DNA of 64,000 nt from Faucicola sp902506225 (lineage in GTDB: Bacteria > Pseudomonadota > Gammaproteobacteria > Pseudomonadales > Moraxellaceae), in the NCBI GenBank assembly GCA_902506225.1, contig LR733345.1:2232001-2296000 (forward strand), in the 5' to 3' direction. Of this stretch, positions 43,335 through 51,600 are shown piece after piece. The position numbers were made by a program, and so were the translations under genes. The notes under the pieces were generated by a model. The model did not search any database and had not been told where the DNA came from. It worked only from the letters and a program-made list of their open reading frames with translations. The first letter of the stretch is position 1, and the number at the start of each line of letters is the position of its first letter.

Positions 43335-43652
43335 TTATGCAGTCGCCACAACTTCACCAGATGAACGATAAACGCGTTGTTTTTTGCCTTCGTCATTCAA
43401 TTGGTAAGAAATACGATCTGCCTTTTGGGTTGCTGCATTATAAATTGCAACATTTGAAATGTGTAAAAATGCTTCTTTCTCGATAATACCACCTTCAACG
43501 CCAGTCTGTTGGTTTGGCTTTTGGTGTTTTTTAACGATGTTGATGCCTTCAACTTTTACACGGTCTTCTTTTACTGCTAGTACTGTACCTTGCTTGCCTT
43601 TATCTTTGCCTGCAATTACAATCACTTGGTCGCCTTTACGTAATTTTGCCAT
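43335..43652 (-). CDS. rplX: Ribosomal protein L24
   Basis: 105 residues. Early assembly initiator of the 50S subunit near the tunnel exit. The KOW motif is KGDQVIVIAGKDKGKQGTVL; VEGINIVKKHQKPN follows. Lies 7 bp after rplN and 19 bp before rplE. Confidence 0.97.
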   Translation of the reverse strand: MAKLRKGDQVIVIAGKDKGKQGTVLAVKEDRVKVEGINIVKKHQKPNQQTGVEGGIIEKEAFLHISNVAIYNAATQKADRISYQLNDEGKKQRVYRSSGEVVATA

Positions 43653-43659
43653 GTTTTCC

Positions 43660-44028
43660 TCACAATACTTCTGGGGCTAATGAAACAATTTTCATAAATT
43701 GTTCGCCACGTAGTTCGCGGGTTACTGGTCCAAAAATACGTGTTGCAATTGGTGCTTTATTGTTGTTCAACAACACAGCTGCATTATCATCAAAACGTAG
43801 TACTGAACCGTCAGGACGACGTACACCAAACTTCGTGCGTACGACTACCGCGTTCATTACATCACCTTTCTTGACACGACCGCGTGGAATTGCTTCTTTC
43901 ACAGTCACTTTAATGATGTCGCCTACTGATGCATAACGACGATGTGAGCCACCTAGTACTTTAATACACATAACTCGTTTTGCACCACTGTTGTCTGCAA
44001 CTTCCAGCATTGTTTCAGTCTGAATCAT
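43660..44028 (-). CDS. rplN: Ribosomal protein L14
   Basis: 122 residues from the ATG at 44028 (MIQTETMLEVADNSGAK), the universally conserved start; an upstream ATG at 44067 would add 13 foreign residues. L14 forms intersubunit bridges and the binding site of RsfS. Conserved KRVMCIKVLGGSHRRYA and GPVTRELRGEQFMKIVSLAPEVL. First gene of the spc segment, preceded by a 116-bp gap with promoter-like elements. Confidence 0.97.
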   Translation of the reverse strand: MIQTETMLEVADNSGAKRVMCIKVLGGSHRRYASVGDIIKVTVKEAIPRGRVKKGDVMNAVVVRTKFGVRRPDGSVLRFDDNAAVLLNNNKAPIATRIFGPVTRELRGEQFMKIVSLAPEVL

Positions 44029-44091
44029 CGCGTTACTCCATAAATTGGCAAAACAAGTCTTTGCCACAATAAGCCATTTTTAAGGTGGCGT

Positions 44092-44120
44092 ATTGTAGCA
44101 GTTACTGACTTGCTTTGCAA
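44092..44120 (-). promoter_or_regulatory. Candidate spc promoter(s) upstream of rplN
   Basis: On the minus strand TTGCAA (44115-44120), 17-bp spacer and TACAAT (44092-44097). A second overlapping candidate has TATAAT at 44120-44125 with TTAATT 17 bp upstream. Between this and rplN a hairpin TGGCAAA (44046-44052) with TTTGCCA (44060-44066) could structure the leader. Confidence 0.5.
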
Positions 44121-44144
44121 TTATAACTATCTATTTAAGTTAAA

Positions 44145-44429
44145 TTAAATATTAACTGCTTTTTCTACGACGTCTACTAGCACCCATGATTTGGTTTTTG
44201 ATAGTGGACGTGTTGATTTGATACGAACTGTATCACCAACGCCACACTCATTGTTTTCATCATGAGCATGTAGTTTAGTAGAACGGCGAATCATTTTGCC
44301 ATATTTGGCATGACGAATACGACGCTCAACAAGTACAGTAATGGTTTTATCCATTTTGTCACTGACAACTTTACCAGTGACTGTACTTTGTTCAGTAGCG
44401 TTAGCTTGGTTGGTATTTTGCTCACTCAT
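44145..44429 (-). CDS. rpsQ: Ribosomal protein S17
   Basis: 94 residues. Primary 16S rRNA binder in the 30S body. OB-fold with TGKVVSDKMDKTITVLVERR and GDTVRIKSTRPLSKTKSW. The N-terminus (MSEQNTNQANATEQS) is a polar extension of about ten residues compared with E. coli. Last gene of the S10 segment; it starts 2 bp after rpmC. Confidence 0.96.
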   Translation of the reverse strand: MSEQNTNQANATEQSTVTGKVVSDKMDKTITVLVERRIRHAKYGKMIRRSTKLHAHDENNECGVGDTVRIKSTRPLSKTKSWVLVDVVEKAVNI

Positions 44430-44431
44430 GA

Positions 44432-44638
44432 TTAAGCCCCTTGGTTTTCGGTGTTCTGTTTTTCAGAGATAAGAGTCTTGATTTGAGCAATCGTACGACG
44501 ATTTGCTTTAATCTCATGGGTGTTGCCTAACTGACCAGTGGCTTTTGCCATACGAAGACGAAATGTTTCTAATTGTTTTTCGTCTAGTAATTGGGTCAGC
44601 TCTTCGACTGATTTGTCTTTAAGTTCACTGATCTTCAT
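44432..44638 (-). CDS. rpmC: Ribosomal protein L29
   Basis: 68 residues (63 in E. coli). Two-helix protein at the tunnel exit near L23. Core LRMAKATGQLGNTHEIKANRRTIAQIKT is recognisable by its R-x-R-x-A-R-T pattern. Its ATG overlaps the rplP stop (TAATG), implying translational coupling. Confidence 0.96.
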   Translation of the reverse strand: MKISELKDKSVEELTQLLDEKQLETFRLRMAKATGQLGNTHEIKANRRTIAQIKTLISEKQNTENQGA

Positions 44639-45051
44639 TACATTATCGTCCGTTTAACAATGGTGGTTTTGAAAGGCAACTTGGCAGCTGCAAGCGTGAA
44701 CGCTTCAGTTGCTAGCTCGTCAGAAACCCCTTCGATTTCATAAAGCATTTTGCCTGGTTTGATTTCGCATACCCAGTATTCTACTGGACCTTTACCTTTA
44801 CCCATACGAACTTCTAGTGGTTTTTCGGTAATTGGTTTGTCTGGGAATACACGAATCCAAATTTTACCACCGCGCTTGATACGACGTGAAATCGTACGAC
44901 GAGCAGCTTCGATTTGACGGGCAGTCATACGACCACGTTCTACTGATTTAAGTCCGATTGTACCAAAAGATACGCTACTACCACGGTGAGCTAACCCCGT
45001 ATTACGTCCTTTTTGTACTTTACGAAACTTGGTACGTTTTGGTTGTAACAT
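44638..45051 (-). CDS. rplP: Ribosomal protein L16
   Basis: 137 residues. Organises the A-site and peptidyl transferase region of the 50S subunit. MLQPKRTKFRKVQKGRN at the start, then TARQIEAARRTISR and GKGKGPVEYWVCEIKPG. The Arg that is hydroxylated by YcfD in E. coli lies in this conserved segment. Follows rpsC by 5 bp. Confidence 0.97.
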   Translation of the reverse strand: MLQPKRTKFRKVQKGRNTGLAHRGSSVSFGTIGLKSVERGRMTARQIEAARRTISRRIKRGGKIWIRVFPDKPITEKPLEVRMGKGKGPVEYWVCEIKPGKMLYEIEGVSDELATEAFTLAAAKLPFKTTIVKRTIM

Positions 45052-45056
45052 ATCGA

Positions 45057-45809
45057 TTAACCTCTGTCTTTAGCTGGGCGCTCACTACGTGGGCGGTCGC
45101 TACGATCATTACGAGCACGACGTTTTTGAGGTGCACGTGCTTGTTTTTCTTCTTTGACTGGATTATATACACGGTTCATGCCGTCAAGCACTTCACCACG
45201 GAAAATCCAAACTTTTACACCGATAGTACCGTAAGTGGTTTCTGCACGTACATTTGAGTAGTCAATGTCTGCACGTAATGTATGCAAAGGTACACGGCCT
45301 TCGCGATACCACTCTGAGCGAGCAATCTCAGCGCCGCCAAGACGGCCTGATAGCTCAACTTTGATACCTTGTGCGCCAGCTTTCATACTGTTTTGAACAG
45401 CACGTTTCATAGCACGGCGGAACATGACACGACGTTCAAGTTGTGAAGCAATACCATCAGCCACTAGACGTGCGTCTAAGTCTGGTTGGGTGATTTCTTC
45501 AATGCTAACTTGTGCTGGCACACCCATTAATTTGGTAAGTTCTTTTTGTAGGCTTTCAATATCTTCGCCTTTTTTACCAATGATGATACCAGGACGTGCA
45601 GTGGCGATAGTGATTTTAGCTGCGCCTGTAGGACGTTCGATGCTAATACCACTGATCATCGCTGCTTTAAGCTTTTTCTCTAAATATTTACGAACTTGTA
45701 AGTCGTTGATTAAGTATTCAGAGTATTTCTTTGGATCTGCATACCAGTTAGCGTTTGATTTACGGATTACGCCAAGACGGATGCCGATTGGATGAACTTT
45801 CTGTCCCAT
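45057..45809 (-). CDS. rpsC: Ribosomal protein S3 with an extended basic tail
   Basis: 250 residues against 233 in E. coli. At the mRNA entry channel, part of the ribosomal helicase. The KH domain GXXG loop is in GIIIGKKGEDIESL; GRLGGAEIARSEWYREGRVPLHTL is the C-terminal domain signature. The last 25-30 residues are a disordered tail rich in Arg, Asp, Ser and Pro (RNDRSDRPRSERPAKDRG), longer than usual. Lies 1 bp after rplV. Confidence 0.97.
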   Translation of the reverse strand: MGQKVHPIGIRLGVIRKSNANWYADPKKYSEYLINDLQVRKYLEKKLKAAMISGISIERPTGAAKITIATARPGIIIGKKGEDIESLQKELTKLMGVPAQVSIEEITQPDLDARLVADGIASQLERRVMFRRAMKRAVQNSMKAGAQGIKVELSGRLGGAEIARSEWYREGRVPLHTLRADIDYSNVRAETTYGTIGVKVWIFRGEVLDGMNRVYNPVKEEKQARAPQKRRARNDRSDRPRSERPAKDRG

Positions 45810-45810
45810 A

Positions 45811-46140
45811 TTATGCTCCTACCTTAACTGTGATGTGGCAAGTACGTTTGCTAATACGGTCAGCACGACCTTTGGCACGTGGTAAAACACGTTTTAACGT
45901 AATGCCTTCATCCACATAAATGGTAGAAACACGCAATGTATCGATGTCTAAACCATTGTTATGCTCAGCGTTAGCAATCGCAGATTCTAAGCATTTTTTA
46001 ACCAATTTAGCGGCTTTTTTGTTGCTAAAGGTTAAGATATCTAATGCACGCTCGATTGATTTGCCGCGAACTTCGTCAGCAACTAAGCGTACTTTTTGTG
46101 CCGAAATGGCGGCACCGCGTAATTTTGCAGTTACTTCCAT
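45811..46140 (-). CDS. rplV: Ribosomal protein L22
   Basis: 109 residues from the ATG at 46140 (MEVTAKLRGAAISAQK); the frame upstream to 46227 is inside rpsS and rejected. Lines the exit tunnel with L4; its beta-hairpin is where macrolide-resistance insertions occur elsewhere. RLVADEVRGKSIERALDIL and the tip region TLKRVLPRAKGRADRI are normal, with no insertion. Between rpsS and rpsC. Confidence 0.97.
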   Translation of the reverse strand: MEVTAKLRGAAISAQKVRLVADEVRGKSIERALDILTFSNKKAAKLVKKCLESAIANAEHNNGLDIDTLRVSTIYVDEGITLKRVLPRAKGRADRISKRTCHITVKVGA

Positions 46141-46150
46141 GATGAGCACC

Positions 46151-46426
46151 TTATTTCTTAGATTTCTTGTCAACGCCGTGACCACGATATGTACGGGTTG
46201 GGGCGAATTCACCAAGTTTATGACCAACCATTTGCTCGTTTACGATAACAGGTACATGTGTACGACCGTTATGAACAGAAATAGTTAAGCCGACCATTTG
46301 TGGCAAAATCATTGAGCGACGTGACCAAGTTTTGATTGGTTTGCGTGAGTTAATTTCTAACGCATTCTCAACTTTGGCAAACAAGTGCGCATCGATGAAT
46401 GGACCTTTTTTCAATGAACGAGACAT
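46151..46426 (-). CDS. rpsS: Ribosomal protein S19
   Basis: 91 residues. In the 30S head, contacts S13 and the A-site tRNA/intersubunit bridge. MSRSLKKGPFIDAHL at the start, then TWSRRSMILPQMVGLTISVHNG and the basic end TRTYRGHGVDKKSKK. Lies 11 bp after rplB and 10 bp before rplV. Confidence 0.97.
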   Translation of the reverse strand: MSRSLKKGPFIDAHLFAKVENALEINSRKPIKTWSRRSMILPQMVGLTISVHNGRTHVPVIVNEQMVGHKLGEFAPTRTYRGHGVDKKSKK

Positions 46427-46437
46427 GAAATTATTCC

Positions 46438-47268
46438 TTATTTCTTATTGACGCGACGACGGCGGATAATCATGTGGTCAGTACGTTTGTTAGAACGTGT
46501 TTTAAGGCCTTTAGCCTTTTGACCCCATGGGCTGGTTGGGTGTTTACCGAAGTTACGACCTTCACCACCACCGTGTGGATGGTCAACTGGGTTCATTGCA
46601 GTACCACGAACGGTAGGACGAACGCCACGCCAGCGGTTTGCACCTGCTTTACCCAATGATTTAAGGTTATTTTCAGTGTTTGATACTTCACCGATAACCG
46701 CACGACAATTTACGTGGATACGACGAGTTTCGCCTGAACGTAAACGAACGATTGCATAGATACCATCACGACCCAATAATTGAACCGCAGCACCTGCTGA
46801 ACGAGCGATCTGTGCACCTTTACCGATTTTAAGTTCGATATTGTGAATCACTGTACCTACTGGAATGCTACGTAGTGGCAAACAGTTACCTGGGCGGATT
46901 GGTGCAGTTTCACCAGAAATAACGGTATCGCCTTGTTGCAATTTTTTTGGTGCGATAATGTAACGACGCTCACCGTCTGCATATTTAAGTAGTGCGATGT
47001 GTGCAGTACGGTTTGGATCGTACTCAATACGCTCTACAACAGCAGGGATGTTGTCTTTGTTACGTTTGAAGTCAACAACACGGTAATGCTGTTTATGACC
47101 ACCACCGATATGACGGGTAGTGATGCGACCGTTGTTGTTACGACCACCAGTTTTGCCTTTTGACTCTACTAATGCTGCATAAGGACGACCTTTATGAAGG
47201 TGTGGATGCACCACTTTCTCGACAAATCGGCGACCTGGTGATGTCGGTTTGGCTTTTACGATAGGCAT
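46438..47268 (-). CDS. rplB: Ribosomal protein L2
   Basis: 276 residues. Core 50S protein near the peptidyl transferase centre, needed for subunit association. Conserved MPIVKAKPTSPGRRFV start, GRNNNGRITTRHIGGGHKQHYR and MNPVDHPHGGGEG containing the functionally important His. Ends with MIIRRRRVNKK. Follows rplW by 10 bp. Confidence 0.98.
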   Translation of the reverse strand: MPIVKAKPTSPGRRFVEKVVHPHLHKGRPYAALVESKGKTGGRNNNGRITTRHIGGGHKQHYRVVDFKRNKDNIPAVVERIEYDPNRTAHIALLKYADGERRYIIAPKKLQQGDTVISGETAPIRPGNCLPLRSIPVGTVIHNIELKIGKGAQIARSAGAAVQLLGRDGIYAIVRLRSGETRRIHVNCRAVIGEVSNTENNLKSLGKAGANRWRGVRPTVRGTAMNPVDHPHGGGEGRNFGKHPTSPWGQKAKGLKTRSNKRTDHMIIRRRRVNKK

Positions 47269-47278
47269 TGTGTAATCC

Positions 47279-47602
47279 TTATTCGTTGTCAGCAGCAGGT
47301 TGTTCTGCTACGTCGGCTACTTGAACATCTTGACCAGCTTTTAAGGTCACATAGGCTTTTTTGAAGTCTTGACGACGACCTACCGTGCGACCAAATCGCT
47401 TTGTCTTACCTTTAACATTCAAAGTGTTAACTTTAACCACTTCAACACCTTCAAACATTAATTCTACGGCTTTTTTAATCTCTTTTTTTGTCGCGTTGGT
47501 GTCAACTTTGAACACTTGCACACCTAAAGTATCGCCCAAGATTTGAGATTTTTCTGAAAATACAGGTGCTTTTAGTACCTGATATAGTCTTGCGTTATTC
47601 AT
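47279..47602 (-). CDS. rplW: Ribosomal protein L23
   Basis: 107 residues, a few more than E. coli (100). Tunnel-exit protein that docks trigger factor and SRP. KAPVFSEKSQ, VFKVDTNATKKEIKKAVELMF and NTLNVKGKTKRFGRTVGRR are typical; the C-terminal DVAEQPAADNE tail is acidic. Overlaps the end of rplD by 4 bp. Confidence 0.96.
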   Translation of the reverse strand: MNNARLYQVLKAPVFSEKSQILGDTLGVQVFKVDTNATKKEIKKAVELMFEGVEVVKVNTLNVKGKTKRFGRTVGRRQDFKKAYVTLKAGQDVQVADVAEQPAADNE

Positions 47603-48201
47603 GCTAACACTCCCTCAATTTCTTTGGCGGCTGCGACAGACATGATGACTTTGTCAAACGCAATTAGGCTAACTGGATCAACTTCAGTGCTACCTAGTAC
47701 GCTGACGTATGGAATATTGCGAGCAGCTAAGTAAAGATTTTCGTCAACTTCATTGGTAACGATTAATGCTTTAGGGGCATTTAAGTCTTTAAGTTTAGCG
47801 ATAAGCTCTTTAGTTTTTGGTGCTGAAATGCTGATGTCATCAACCAATACCAAACGGTCTTGACGAATCAATTCAGCAAGAATGCATTGCATGGCACCAC
47901 GGTACATTTTACGGTTCACTTTTTGTGACCAATCTTGTGGTTTGGCTGCAAATGCGCGACCACCACCGACCCAAATTGGGCTACGGATGGAACCCGCACG
48001 TGCACGGCCAGTACCTTTTTGACGCCATGGTTTTTTACCACCGCCAGATACTTCACCACGCGTTTTTTGAGCACGGCTGCCTTGACGACCACCCGCTAAA
48101 TAAGCGGTAACTACTTGGTGTACAAGTGCTTCGTTGAATTCACGACCAAATGCTACGTCTGATAGCTCAACCGCCGAACCTGTTACTGTATTTAGATTCA
48201 C
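47599..48201 (-). CDS. rplD: Ribosomal protein L4
   Basis: 200 residues. Lines the exit tunnel through its extended loop (TRGEVSGGGKKPWRQKGTGRARAGSIRSP cut here to its Gly/Arg-rich character). In E. coli L4 represses the S10 operon by acting on its leader; the 300-nt leader before rpsJ could serve this role, which is inferred only. Follows rplC by 14 bp and overlaps rplW by 4 bp. Confidence 0.97.
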   Translation of the reverse strand: MNLNTVTGSAVELSDVAFGREFNEALVHQVVTAYLAGGRQGSRAQKTRGEVSGGGKKPWRQKGTGRARAGSIRSPIWVGGGRAFAAKPQDWSQKVNRKMYRGAMQCILAELIRQDRLVLVDDISISAPKTKELIAKLKDLNAPKALIVTNEVDENLYLAARNIPYVSVLGSTEVDPVSLIAFDKVIMSVAAAKEIEGVLA

Positions 48202-48215
48202 GTTAATCCCCTTGA

Positions 48216-48854
48216 TTAAGCTTTAACTGATGGACGTACGATAACGTCGCCACCGTTGGCACCAGGAATTGCACCCTTGATAACTAGGATACCTTTTTCA
48301 GCATCAACTGAAATCACTTCTAAGCCTTGTACGGTTACACGTTTGTTACCCATTTGACCTGGCATTTTTTTGCCTTTAAATACACGACCCGGTGTTTGGT
48401 TTTGACCTGTAGAACCCACAACGCGGTGAGATACTGAGTTACCATGTGTCCAATCTTGTGAACGGAAGTTGTGGCGTTTGATACCACCTTGGAAACCTTT
48501 ACCTTTGCTGGTACCAATTACGTCAACGATTTGACCTACTTGGAACAAGTCAGCAGCGATTTCACTACCTGCTTCGCGGCCTTCAAGTTCGCTGTCTTCG
48601 ACGCGAAATTCCCAAGTGCCACGACCTGCAGCAACGCCAGCTTTTGCAAAGTGACCTTTTTGAGCTGCATTAACACGAGAATCACGACGTTCACCAGTTG
48701 TTACCTGGATAGCTTGGTAGCCGTCTGTGTCTTGTGTTTTGATTTGAGAGATACGGTTGGCAGTAACTTCAACAACAGTGACAGGAATTGAAACACCTGC
48801 TTCTGTGAAGATACGAGTCATGCCGCATTTTTTTCCGACTAAACCGATCGCCAT
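48216..48854 (-). CDS. rplC: Ribosomal protein L3
   Basis: 212 residues. One of two proteins that initiate 50S assembly; its central loop reaches the peptidyl transferase centre. MAIGLVGKKCGMTRIFTEAG start, GTSKGKGFQGGIKRHNF and GNSVSHRVVGSTGQNQTPGRVFKGKK region with the Gln that is methylated by PrmB. Lies 68 bp after rpsJ. Confidence 0.97.
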   Translation of the reverse strand: MAIGLVGKKCGMTRIFTEAGVSIPVTVVEVTANRISQIKTQDTDGYQAIQVTTGERRDSRVNAAQKGHFAKAGVAAGRGTWEFRVEDSELEGREAGSEIAADLFQVGQIVDVIGTSKGKGFQGGIKRHNFRSQDWTHGNSVSHRVVGSTGQNQTPGRVFKGKKMPGQMGNKRVTVQGLEVISVDAEKGILVIKGAIPGANGGDVIVRPSVKA

Positions 48855-48922
48855 GTTGTTAACCTCTTAATTTTTACTGTTATTCAATATAGGTCTGAGT
48901 CCTAAGGATGAAACCTAAGGGG

Positions 48923-49234
48923 TTAGCCTAATGCGATTTGTACATCAACACCCGCCGCCAAATCCAACTTCATCAGTGCATCGACTGTTTTGTCAGTAGG
49001 CTGAACGATATCTACCATACGTTTAAACGTGCGGATTTCGTATTGGTCACGGGCATCTTTGTTCACGTGTGGTGAGGTTAAGATGTTAAAGCGTTCAATG
49101 CGAGTTGGTAGCGGTACTGGACCACGAACTTGTGCACCTGTGCGTTTTGCGGTATCAACAATCTCTTGAGCTGATTGGTCAATCAGACGATGGTCAAAAG
49201 ATTTAAGTCTGATACGGATTTTCTGGTTAGCCAT
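48923..49234 (-). CDS. rpsJ: Ribosomal protein S10 (NusE)
   Basis: 103 residues. In the 30S head, and as NusE a partner of NusB in transcription antitermination and of NusG in coupling. IRIRLKSFDHRLIDQSAQEIVDTAKRTGAQV start (shown only as pattern), GPVPLPTRIERF and the long loop to HVNKDARDQYEIRTFKR are standard. First gene of the S10 operon with a long leader; the usual str genes (rpsL, rpsG, fusA, tuf) are not upstream, RNase G is. Confidence 0.97.
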   Translation of the reverse strand: MANQKIRIRLKSFDHRLIDQSAQEIVDTAKRTGAQVRGPVPLPTRIERFNILTSPHVNKDARDQYEIRTFKRMVDIVQPTDKTVDALMKLDLAAGVDVQIALG

Positions 49235-49537
49235 GCCAGTAAGCTCCTAATATAAAGTTTGATATGGGTTAATTTGCGTTGGGTGTTAAGCTGTTATTGA
49301 GTAAACACCTAACTTGCATTTTTTTACCTGTTTTTGACAGGCACTTTTTGAAAATAAAAAAATTTCAGTCCCACTCAAACTATTAACTTGCAATACATAG
49401 ATAGCATGATTAATAGTCGGTGAAACTGTATTTTTTAATTTCGTGTCGCAATCAATGGAGCGACTGTATTAAAGGGCTTATTCTTTTATGAATTGACGAA
49501 TCATCTTCGTCGCCCTGCAATAAGTTAAGTGGGCTGT
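49235..49537 (-). promoter_or_regulatory. Leader of the S10 operon
   Basis: About 300 bp without a gene between the likely promoter and rpsJ. A small hairpin GGTGTT (49282-49287) with AACACC (49304-49309) is visible, and the rest is AT-rich. By position it is the counterpart of the E. coli leader where L4 acts; I cannot recognise that element by eye. Confidence 0.5.
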
Positions 49538-49565
49538 ATTATACCGATTTTTTGGGTAAAAGCAA
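49538..49565 (-). promoter_or_regulatory. Candidate S10 operon promoter
   Basis: On the minus strand TTGCTT (49560-49565), 16-bp spacer and a perfect TATAAT (49538-49543), directly after the rng stop codon. No terminator separates rng from the cluster, so read-through may add to it. Confidence 0.6.
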
Positions 49566-49569
49566 TAGG

Positions 49570-51135
49570 CTAATCTAGCAAAATATCATATTGTTCTTGA
49601 TTAAAACGGTTATCACTTTCCAAATTAATGGGACGTCCTAGCAAATATTCCATCTCTGCCACTGTATCTGCTTCAATGGTTTCAAGCAAATCAATCACCC
49701 CGCTATTTGCGACCACGGTAAATTTCTTAGGGGCATTATAGGTTCTGGCGCAGCGCATAAGTTCTCTAAAAATCTCCAGACACACGGTTTCGGCGCTTTT
49801 AACAAAGCCTTTACCGCTACAGGTTGGACACGGCTCGCAAAGCTGTTGTTGTAGACTCTCACGCGTGCGTTTGCGAGTCATCTCTATCAGCCCAAGCGCT
49901 GAGACTTCGCTGATGTTGGTTTTGGCATAATCGCGTTTGAGTTGTTCTTGCAGGCTTGCTAATACCTCATCGCGGTGTTGTTGCTCTTGCATATCAATAA
50001 AGTCAAGAATGATAATCCCGCCCAAATTACGCAGTCGCAGCTGACGGGCGATGGCGTGGGTGGCTTCAAGATTGGTTTTATACACCGTATCTTCAAGAGA
50101 ACGTCCTCCGACAAATGAACCGGTGTTGACATCGATGGTCGTCATGGCTTCGGTTTGGTCGATGATGAGATAACCGCCTGATTTGAGATTAACACGGCGA
50201 TTGAGCGCGTCTTTTAAATCATCTTCAACGCGGTGAACATCAAATAACGCCTGCTCGCCTTCATACAATTGGATACGTGGGAAAATGGCAGGGACAAATT
50301 CTTTGGCAAAATGACGAATAGCATCAAACACTCTAGCGTTATCGACCGTCACCCTTTCAGTCTGCTCGCCAATCAAATCTCGAATCGCGCGCAAAGGTAG
50401 CGACAAATCTTGATAAATCAGCTCAAAACGGCGATGGGTCGGCGTTTGTTCACGGCGGGCTTGTACCATCCGCCAAAGCTGCAGTAGATAGTAAATATCT
50501 TCTTCAAGTTTGGATTGCGGGATATTTTCGGCAGCAGTACGCGCAATCAATCCGCCTTGTAGATTGACTTGGTGCATCAGCTCGCCAAGCTGCGTTTTTA
50601 ACCGCTCTCGCTCATCGCCATCAATCCGCTGAGAGATACCAATATGTTCACCATATGGCAAGTACACCAAATAACGCGAAGGCAATGACACATCCGTCGT
50701 CAGTCGTGCGCCTTTACTGCCTAATTGGTCTTTAATCACTTGCACCAAGATACGCTGTCCTTCATACAAGCGGTTCTCTATCAACTCGCTAGGCGGTGGC
50801 TGATAGGTAGTTGTGGTCATCGCAAGCGTAGTGGTATCAGGGTCTAAGGTGTTGTCAATCGCCGGGTTTTGCGGTTTGGGCGGTTCAATGGCTGAAAGCT
50901 TAGGGCGCAGGGTCTGCATATCATTGACGTGCAAAAACGCGGTGCGCGATTGCCCAATATCGATAAACGCCGCCTGCATGCCTGGCAGTACGCGCACCAC
51001 TGTGCCAAGGTAGATATTGCCCACTGAGCCAAGTTTGCTATGGCGTTCGATAAAGATTTCGTTGAGTATCCCATCTTCGAGAACCGCGACTCGGCTCTCA
51101 GATGGGCTGATGTTGATGAGTAGTTCTTCGGTCAT
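49570..51135 (-). CDS. rng: Ribonuclease G
   Basis: 521 residues. Endoribonuclease that matures the 5' end of 16S rRNA and trims mRNAs; paralogue of RNase E without the scaffold. N-terminal S1 domain begins LGSVGNIYLGTVVRVLPGMQAAFIDIG; a Pro/Thr-rich insert of about 25 residues interrupts it (NTLDPDTTTLAMTTTTYQPP). Active-site Asp residues are in TTIDVNTGSFVGG and ILDFIDM; the zinc-link is CPTC. Lies between an orphan gene and rpsJ on the same strand, with rne 3 kb away. Confidence 0.96.
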   Translation of the reverse strand: MTEELLINISPSESRVAVLEDGILNEIFIERHSKLGSVGNIYLGTVVRVLPGMQAAFIDIGQSRTAFLHVNDMQTLRPKLSAIEPPKPQNPAIDNTLDPDTTTLAMTTTTYQPPPSELIENRLYEGQRILVQVIKDQLGSKGARLTTDVSLPSRYLVYLPYGEHIGISQRIDGDERERLKTQLGELMHQVNLQGGLIARTAAENIPQSKLEEDIYYLLQLWRMVQARREQTPTHRRFELIYQDLSLPLRAIRDLIGEQTERVTVDNARVFDAIRHFAKEFVPAIFPRIQLYEGEQALFDVHRVEDDLKDALNRRVNLKSGGYLIIDQTEAMTTIDVNTGSFVGGRSLEDTVYKTNLEATHAIARQLRLRNLGGIIILDFIDMQEQQHRDEVLASLQEQLKRDYAKTNISEVSALGLIEMTRKRTRESLQQQLCEPCPTCSGKGFVKSAETVCLEIFRELMRCARTYNAPKKFTVVANSGVIDLLETIEADTVAEMEYLLGRPINLESDNRFNQEQYDILLD

Positions 51136-51222
51136 TGTAAACAGCTTTTTAAAATTTTTAGTTGCCGTTATTCTACTAGAGTTTTAGTAGTTTCAACAAA
51201 TTTATAAAATTAGATAATTAGG

Positions 51223-51600
51223 CTAGTTCATACTGACTAACTTCTCATACCCTTCATTTGGTGGATTTTTTAAAAACGCTATCCATTCAAAAATAACAGT
51301 TCTAAACTCGTACTTTGTTAATGTTGTTTGATTTTCAGTATCATTTTCATCCATTAAAGAGTAAATCTTAAATTTATCATCTGTAATATCAACACCCCAA
51401 TAGCTTGAACTAAAATCAATATCAAAAAGCTTATTGGAATCTAGTTGTGATAATATCTCTTTTGCAAACTCTAAATTATAGCTAAGCTCTCTTAAATAAC
51501 AGTACAAAGCATTGATTGGTTCAGTATTATATTCAAACTCAATATCATGTATTCGTTTATGCCAAACTTCCACAAACCTTGTTGTAAATTTAATTTCCAT
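51223..51600 (-). CDS. Hypothetical protein, AT-rich, coupled to a HAD phosphatase gene
   Basis: 125 residues that I do not recognise. Acidic and aromatic-rich (WHKRIHDIEFEYN, SSSYWGVDITDDKF, FEWIAFLKNPPNEG), no signal peptide or membrane helix, so probably a small cytosolic alpha/beta protein. Its ATG overlaps the stop of the phosphatase gene (TAATG), suggesting translational coupling. Codon use is clearly richer in A/T than in rng or rluC on either side, hinting at recent acquisition. Its size and composition resemble many immunity-type proteins, but no toxin gene is adjacent, so this is only a thought. Confidence 0.65.
   Translation of the reverse strand: MEIKFTTRFVEVWHKRIHDIEFEYNTEPINALYCYLRELSYNLEFAKEILSQLDSNKLFDIDFSSSYWGVDITDDKFKIYSLMDENDTENQTTLTKYEFRTVIFEWIAFLKNPPNEGYEKLVSMN

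Noticed and set aside
35586..46288. Antisense frames across the ribosomal protein cluster
   Set aside because: Codon-biased ribosomal genes commonly leave open antisense frames; conserved proteins on the minus strand explain the sequence.
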